Part shown: piece after piece, positions 57,752 to 64,000 of the stretch | How the letters are laid out: each line of letters opens with the position of its first letter | Numbering within the stretch: position 1 is the first letter of the stretch | NCBI GenBank assembly: GCA_963931925.1 | Contig: OZ007575.1 | Coordinates: forward strand, 30,189,744 to 30,253,743 | Source of the DNA: Onchidella celtica | Taxonomy: Eukaryota; Mollusca; Gastropoda; Systellommatophora; Onchidiidae | DNA: 64,000 bases | Reading direction: 5' to 3' | Notes under the pieces: model-generated | The model's database searches: none | Told to the model about the DNA's origin: nothing | Seen by the model: only the letters and a program-made list of their open reading frames with translations | Program-made: the position numbers and the translations under genes

Positions 57752-60130
57752 CTAAAAGGAGGTCAGGATGCTCTCCACTGTAAGTTATATACGGGGAAGT
57801 GATGCGTGTGATTTTATGCGTTGAGCTCCCTGTGATGACGAACAAGACGCCGAGAGCCGTGGTCAACAGTTACTACTGAGGAGTTAATAACAGATCGCGC
57901 TCAGAACAGAGTTCAGACTTTTGAGAAAAATTATGTTTATTTTCTTGCGGTGAGATTATTGTTATTTTCATATATAATATTATTTAATATGTGCTTTCAT
58001 TTTGAAACATGGGCACCTTCGATGAATTCAACGTTTTGAGGGGGAAGATAGTGTACAGTACTAACAAAGATACTGATACATGTACTAGTTGGAAATACCG
58101 TCACATGTACTACAATCGCACCTCTAAAAAAAAAGTGTGCACGCATATTGCGTGCTGACTGGGGACGGTGCTGGTGGGAGTCCTGGAGCATTGCATGAAG
58201 AAAATTTTAATGCTTGATATAGTGATAAATTAATGGCGTAGATTTGTGACGGTGCTACCGCGACTTCAAAAAACAAGAACAACAAAACAGTTTTCATACA
58301 GCGATTGAAGTTATATTTACAAAATAAGTGACTTCAGTCAATGCCCACAGCGACTGCTGAACAGTAAACAAAATTCAGCATTTCCCCTAACATTGGCATT
58401 GCAAAATACGGCATTGTTCATGACATCTGCGCATTCGCTTCTTGGTGGCGGTGCGAAATTTGTGCACGCCAAACCTGCTAGCTGTCTCATCTTATTGTAT
58501 CTAGTATCTTTGCTTGCACTGCTCCGAAACTTAATGTAGGCTAGATGGGGTAGGTGAGTACTTTAGCAAATATTGAATAGCTCTGATGAATTGAGATTTC
58601 TCATTTTGACAATACAGTTATTCTACAATGTTAGAGAGAAAAGCAAAGAGGTAGGAGAAAAAGATGAACTAGACGCGAAAAAAGTTATCCGAAGAAAAGA
58701 CGAAGGCAGACAAGGAGACAGAAAGAATACAACACTAGTGGTTTGTTTTTTTTCATATATGATATAATATAGAAATTTGAATCCGTCCAACAGACAATAG
58801 GCCGCATGTGGCTCAGACTGACTTTCGGGACCGGGATCGTAACAAAGTACAGTAACAATAATAATGAGACTGTCGTGCTACGGTTCACATCCCGAATGTT
58901 ACGTGGGCCAGAAAAAAAAAATCATAAGAAGGGTCTTTTGGAAAAGGGGGGCATCCACAAAGTAGGCCCTAAGTATAACACGCGGAAGAGGAGACAGGTT
59001 GCGTCTAGTGTAAGAAATACATGTCATGTTTACGGCCGGTTTTCTTGGTGGAGGGAGAAGGGTACCGGTATCTGGGGAGCGTATCTCTTCAATCATTGTA
59101 GTGATTAACACATTTTTTAAATAAAATTTAAAGAATGGTAGGATTCTATAAAAAAAAACGTTTTTTTTTTAACTTAAGCAGTCAAACAGAAACAGACCAT
59201 ACGAACCGCCACTTAAAATATTGGGACACCAAGACCCTATCATGGACATTCAGTGTTCCAATGGCCGCTTGCATTCGCTCGTACAGATTAAGACTGGGGA
59301 GTTGTCTCCAGTGCACGAAAATGTGAGGAGGGTGGTGAAAAATTGCCAAGGGAGTGCGTACTGTATACTTCATGGATGGATTCAAAGAACACATTAACCC
59401 ATGCCTAATCAGACATGATGATGATCAAATTAGTATAATTATCTCCCGACATGCATAGGGTGGTTACTTTCCTCCCTAAGGGGACAAGTTATTCCGAAGT
59501 TGACGAGGGGGATTAGGTACTGGTAATCACCCTGACCCATCCATAACTTGGTAGGGTGGTCATACCATTACTAGGACCCACCCCCCTTTCTTTTCCATCC
59601 ATTAATTTATCTACATCTGCCCCCTTCTCCCTCCATTCATTGCCGTGGTCTTGGACAAAACCCCCCCAACTCAGAAATGTCATAATTAGTTGATTAAAAC
59701 AAAATACCGTAGTAAAAAGAAATGTTCGGAGGCGATCAATATGCTATACTGGAAAAAAAAAAAACCATTCTCTACCATTTCAAGTTTCCAAATCTAAAAA
59801 AAGAACCTTTCGCATGTCGAAAGGAAAGCACTTTGACACAAATCCGAGCTGTATGACTATGAACGGCATTATCCCGAGAGTTTTTTTTTTTTTTTCTTTA
59901 CAGTATAGATAAGATTTGTGCCCAAGACCACCACATTGTCTTTTCACTTCATGTCTGACAGACTCAATGACATTCTTGATAGATAGATAGATAGATAGAG
60001 AAACTCAAGGGGTTTAGAGAGATTTTTAGTTAGTGAAGAGCACGGCAAGAGGGTCAGAAGTGGAAGTTTTCAGTCAAGAGAAATCAGGAAAGACTTGCCA
60101 AAGGGAATTTACTCTGATGTAACAGAGAAA
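57752..60130. other. Intergenic between the HSDL1-like gene and NSFL1C
   Basis: No exon that I can support. This 2.4-kb stretch separates the divergent HSDL1-like side and NSFL1C and probably contains both promoters. A GATA repeat (59980-59998) and a C run (59580-59586) are present. A CACGCGGAAGAGGAGACAGG-type segment near 58980 resembles other Penelope-tail fragments weakly. Confidence 0.4.
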
Positions 60131-60232
60131 ATGGCCGACAGAGATAGTCTTGTTGATCAATTTGTCGGCGTCACGGGTGCCGAACCCAGTAGAGCGAGAT
60201 TTTATCTTGAATCAGCGGCATGGAATTTAGAG
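60131..60232 (+). CDS. NSFL1C: NSFL1C exon 1
   Basis: 34 codons, donor GTATTT after GAG, phase 0. Encodes the first two helices of the UBA domain. Confidence 0.92.
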
Positions 60233-63200
60233 GTATTTGCTACGTTTTTTCCACCATGTGATTAATAGAATTTGAATATCTCGGGTGTCGCGTGTTTCAA
60301 AAGCAGATCTAAACCTAGATCTAGAGTCTAGATCTAGATCTAGATCTAGACCTAGACTCTAGATTCTAGATCTAGAGGGAGGAAGAAAGATCTAGATTCT
60401 AGATCTAGATCCAGCCTTTTCACCTATTGGACTGACGCAGAATTTTTGCAAATCATCTCGCTTTATCTCACTTTGCGTTTCTGTTCACATCTTTACAAAT
60501 TATTGTTGTAATTTCTCGTGTTCATTTCTGAGTTAAGGAATTAGCATACTTTTAAAATGCTTTTTGTAGTTTTGGAGAGCGGTGATGGTTTGGAAATCAG
60601 ACTGTTCCATTTTTTTTGGAAGTGCTTATTCACAGATGGGGGTTTCTTGGTTTTGTGATGAGTGATGTAAAAAGTTCCTCCAGCCTGTCGTGGTCTGCGG
60701 TGATGCAGTGTCTAGCATCTGTGGCTATCAGTTGTCACTATGGGTTCAATCTCACACCGGAGTTTTTTTTTTTTTTTTTTAAAATTTTATACTACTAGAT
60801 CTAGATCTAGTCTAGATCTAGATCTAGATCACTAGATCTTACTAGATCTAGATCTAGAACTAGTAGAAGTGGGCTTACTGCTCATTATTAGGAATCGTTT
60901 TTGTTTTTCCTAGATGGATTTTGCAAAATTGATGTGGGGACACTGATCGGAAGGTCTTCCCCCCATCCGTGCCACTTACCACAAACATAATACGATGAAG
61001 ACTTCCCCTAACCCACGCTTTTGTTCTTTCTTTCTTCTTTCTTTGTCCCATACAAATACTAAACCCAACCTTTTGATAAGCCCGCTCAAAAGTCCCCTCT
61101 TTAGTGTATTTTCTTAACGGGTGCGGACGGGCGGAGGACCTCCCCACAGACCATTACTGGTGTGCTCCAGATTGCTTAGTTTTATTTATTCCTGTTCCTT
61201 GAACTAATTAAAAATAAAAATGTAAGTCAAATTTTAAACATGTAAATGATTTCTTTCAGTCAGTGTGAACTGAGCAGCTCATCTCTCTTTAGACTCTATA
61301 CGGTAACCTGGATCTATTCTGTATTTACTGAAAGGCACTGTCCTTTTGCACCGCTTCTCAGCGGTGTATAAAAACCAGCATTTTTTCACACTGCTTTTTC
61401 CGCATGTGCAAACGCATTGTTGTGACTATACTTCACTTCCGCTCGCTGGTTTATAAATGAGACAAAGGAGCCTAGGCTTACACAGAGTCACAAATCTGCA
61501 CTTGATTAGTTGATCTCGTCAATCGTCAATCTTCACTGATTCATTTGTGAACGGCAGCATACTCAATTTTAAAACTTGAAATTTCACCAGTTTTGTTATG
61601 AAGGTTGGAAGTTCGTTTGCAAGTTTTGACTTCTCACGAGCTTTGAAAGACTTTGAAGAGTCAACATACACTGGTTTTTCAATCTCAAATTTCGAAACGT
61701 TTGAAGGAAAAAACAAATCCAGAAAGAGAAAACTCGAGGATTGAATTTGTAGCAAAATGAAAATCTGAGAAAGAACGGCGGTTGTTTTGCACCTCTTCAA
61801 AGCGGTGAGAAAGAACGCGGCCAACAACGACGTTGTTTTGCACCTCTCCAAAGCGGTGAGAAAGAACGGCGGTTGTTTTGCACCTCTCCAAAGCGGTGAG
61901 AAAGAACGGCGGTTGTTTTGCACCTCTCCAAAGCGATGAGAAAGAACGGCGGTTGTTTTGCACCTTTCCAAAGTGATGAGAAAGAACGGCGGTTGTTTTG
62001 CACCTCTCCAAAGCGGTGAGAAAGAACGGCGGTTGTTTTGCACCTCTCCAAAGTGATGAGAAAGAACGGCGGTTGTTTTGCACCTCTCCAAAGCGGTGAG
62101 AAAGAACGGCGGTTGTTTTGCACCTCTCCAAAGCGGTGAGAAAGAACGCGGCCTTACTGAAAATATATTTTGGGGGTCTTCTGCATCAGATCAACTATTT
62201 TTCATGTTTTGTTTTATTACTTTTTTGTTAGCATGGAAGTTTAGAGTTGATTTTTATTTGCTCTGTCTGACTTTCTCTGTGATTTCACACCCGACAAAAT
62301 AGCTAATAATTCATCTAAAAAAAAAAAAAAATCCTAGTCATATTTTTATACTCTGGAGCAAAGCAACGATGATTAGTGGGGGAAAAAGCAGAAAAAAAAG
62401 TAACAAAAAAAGAAGTTAGCTCTTGCATTGCAGAGATTCGAACCCCCCTTACCAACTCGGCAGGTGGGTTTACTAAGCATGCCACCGGGGAACCTGAGTA
62501 AAAGCATTACTGAGTAGGGCCTCTCGAATGCTACCGATGACACGATAAGTATCTCTAAAAAAAGACAACCTGGTGCATCATTACCGTAAGAAACACCATG
62601 AAAGCTCCAAATCGAGCCATCTTAAAATTCTTATCGGGTGAAGGACCTAATTATTCAACAAAACAAGCCAGAATTTGTGAGCTAAAGGAGCTCTTCCTAA
62701 ATAAAAATCACAAAACCAAAAATCCTTCTGCAAATAAGATCCTTTGGCAGAAACAAATACAAATTCAAGTATCAAACTATTTAAGAAAGACGAAGAATGC
62801 CGTCCAATTAGATTATACTGTTAGTAAATTACTCTGGCCCCCACTGGTCCCTAGACTGAGAGTGGTCATGCAGATGAACATGTCAACTCTCTCCATTTGT
62901 GTTGATTATGTTCCAATCAATGCCTGAGTTACAGCGTAGGTTTCTTTGAGTCCATTCATAGTGATGTTGTTGGGCCATTTCTTCCTCTGTCTGCCTTTTC
63001 TTCTGTTGTTTTGGATTGTGCCTTGGAGGATGGTTTTGGAGCCAGCAGCTTTTGTGATGTGGCCATACAACTTCAGTTTTCTCAGAAATTACTATACATT
63101 TATTCAAAAAGTGCTGTCAGAGTGGCTTTATTTTTTGGGTTCATGAAACCCTGCCGTATTCTTCCACACGAAAATCTGGACTGCTGTCCCTGTATCATGT

Positions 63201-63974
63201 ATGAAAGCACAGTGCCATTGTAGAGGTAGATGTTACTGATTTCATTATAATTTTCATGCTATCTGGAATACTTATACATTGATTGATGGTCTCGGGGTCA
63301 TAGTACCCAAGTCCAAAATGAAATATTTTTTTTGTGCAGGTGAACCCTCATCTACATCATGTGAAAAGAAGCTCGGTATAGAGGATAGTAATAGAAATCA
63401 AATAAAATATCAAATAAAACCATCAGTCTCTGTTTGCTTTTTTAATCAGCTTTTTTTTTCCTTTCCTTCCTTCTGTAAACCAATGCAGACATAAATGTCA
63501 AAAAAAATTCTAAACTTGCTCAGATTTTGTGTGAGATCATCAATATAAATATATTTTAAGCCAGGTACTGAAAGTTTGACTTGTTTTGTATTTTCATCTT
63601 TTGATTGCATTTTACAGTTAATCTGGAACAGTGTAGACATCAGCATTGTCCTTCTTTTTGGGACAGTCTGTTTTACTTTGATTGTGAATAGCAACACTGC
63701 AAGTCATGACTGATGTCATTGACCTGTGCACCATCTTGATGAAAAGAATATATTTAAAAAAAAAAAAACGCTTATTATAGAGACTTGTTTCAATTTTAGT
63801 TTTGTTTTAATACAAGCATCTCAGGTCATTGTTCAACATTATTCTGCCACAGCTTGCTATGAGCAGCTTTTTTGAAAGTGCAGACAATGATGGTGAACAA
63901 GAGGTGGATCTTTCATCAGGAGTGGATGATGTCTCAATGCCTACAGAACCATCCAGAGCTGATGATAACCAAAG
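60131..63974 (+). CDS. NSFL1C: NSFL1C / p47, first two coding exons
   Basis: Exon 1 (60131-60232) joins exon 2 (63853-63974) as E-LAMSSFFES. The product starts MADRDSLVDQFVGVTGAEPS and continues RARFYLESAAWNLE-LAMSSFFE, the N-terminal UBA domain of the p97/VCP cofactor p47 (human equivalent contains [21 protein letters not shown]). p47 binds ubiquitin through this domain and recruits p97 through a UBX domain for Golgi and ER membrane fusion and protein extraction. Exon 2 then turns acidic (SADNDGEQEVD), as in p47 before its SEP domain. The SEP and UBX exons lie beyond the right edge. The start is the only ATG in frame with the domain. Confidence 0.9.
60302..60415. repeat. (CTAGAT)n palindromic repeat
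   Basis: Imperfect CTAGAT/AGATCT arrays, each unit self-complementary, in NSFL1C intron 1. Confidence 0.85.
60791..60866. repeat. (CTAGAT)n palindromic repeat, second array
   Basis: Same hexamer composition as 60302-60415, following a T run of about 18. Confidence 0.85.
61767..62153. repeat. 40-bp minisatellite, about 9.5 units
   Basis: Units start at 61767, 61807, 61858, 61898, 61938, 61978, 62018, 62058, 62098 and 62138 (partial). The second is 11 bp longer. The unit begins GAGAAAGAACGGCGGTTG and ends CCTCTCCAAAGCGGT. Because 40 is not a multiple of three and the unit lacks stops on the minus strand, all three minus frames are open across it. The resulting 108-190 residue frames are not evidence of a gene. 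It is in NSFL1C intron 1. Confidence 0.95.
62425..62497 (-). other. tRNA-like sequence (possible SINE head or tRNA relic)
   Basis: On the minus strand GCCGAGTTGGTAAGG resembles a Ser/Leu tRNA A box and GGTTCGAATCTC an RNA polymerase III B box. They are too close together for a functional tRNA, and the acceptor ends do not pair. Confidence 0.3.
62598..62927 (+). other. Unrecognised open frame in NSFL1C intron 1
   Basis: 109 residues, Lys/Asn-rich at first, with ILKFLSGEGPNYSTKQARI. No domain or splice signals recognised. It may be transposon-derived or chance. Confidence 0.2.
62939..63085 (-). pseudogene. RTE/CR1-type LINE C-terminal scrap
   Basis: The minus frame reads LRKLKLYGHITKAAGSKTIL, QGTIQNNRRKGRQRKKWPNN and ITMNGLKET. 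This is the well-known YGH-I/V-x2-SxG-x3-TIL-QGT...GRQRKRW-x-DNI-x-EW end of invertebrate LINE proteins. Only about 49 residues survive. It sits in NSFL1C intron 1. Confidence 0.7.
63853..63974 (+). CDS. NSFL1C: NSFL1C exon 2
   Basis: 122 nt, acceptor TGCCACAG, donor GTTAGA after CAAAG, ending in phase 2. Completes the UBA domain and begins the acidic linker. Confidence 0.87.
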
Positions 63975-64000
63975 GTTAGACTTATTACCATGTCATACAA

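Noticed and set aside
61519-62131. Three overlapping minus-strand frames of 108-190 residues
   Set aside because: They arise from a 40-bp tandem unit lacking stops; the same repeat is open in every frame.
62425-62497. Functional tRNA gene on the minus strand
   Set aside because: A- and B-box-like motifs are present, but spacing is too short and the acceptor arm does not pair.

Overview
The window is eukaryotic, intron-rich and AT-rich, and it is crowded with transposon copies and simple repeats. Codon reading of the exons, an intronless rhodopsin-family receptor of a divergent type, L2-, RTE- and Penelope-type retroelements and many short hAT/Helitron/piggyBac-type elements fit an invertebrate, most likely a lophotrochozoan and perhaps a marine gastropod. 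The species call is inference; nothing seen here is diagnostic.

Four host genes can be supported. (1) 25.6-31.3 kb, minus: the first two coding exons of an SH3-domain protein, a 15-nt start exon (MAEIQ) and an SH3 exon, possibly SNX9/18/33-like. (2) 39.1-40.1 kb, minus: an intact single-exon class A GPCR of 340 residues. (3) 44.4-56.0 kb, minus: a ten-exon short-chain dehydrogenase closest to HSDL1 (17-beta-HSD family). All ten exons have canonical splice sites and join without a frame break into 642 residues, about 320 of them an unexplained N-terminal extension. (4) 60.1-64.0 kb, plus: the first two coding exons of NSFL1C/p47, the p97 cofactor, running off the right edge. HSDL1-like and NSFL1C are arranged head to head.

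Mobile elements fill most of the rest. There is a nearly intact L2-like LINE with one visible ORF2 frameshift (2.8-6.5 kb). Decayed LINEs lie in introns of the SH3 gene (26.4-28.1 kb) and the HSDL1-like gene (44.6-46.1 kb), with smaller LINE C-terminal scraps at 38.3 and 63.0 kb. Three copies of a roughly 1.1-kb hAT-like non-autonomous element (0.65, 36.9 and 48.0 kb) and two of a short relative (36.6 and 49.2 kb) have matching 8-bp target duplications. Another hAT MITE sits at 12.7 kb, and a hAT transposase remnant lies in an HSDL1-like intron. A Helitron-like family with 5'-TC, a 3' hairpin and CTAG-3' occurs at 8.4 kb and as a tandem pair at 34.0-35.1 kb; a 1.1-kb inverted-repeat unit with Helitron-like outer ends is at 8.9-10.0 kb. 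A TTAA-flanked piggyBac-type element at 24.4-25.5 kb carries a Penelope-type GIY-YIG domain.

The gaps hold microsatellites, several minisatellites and many long C or G runs. No canonical tRNA, rRNA, CRISPR array or bacterial-style operon was seen. I found no convincing new multi-gene system; the best leads are the transposon structures and the extended HSDL1-like enzyme.
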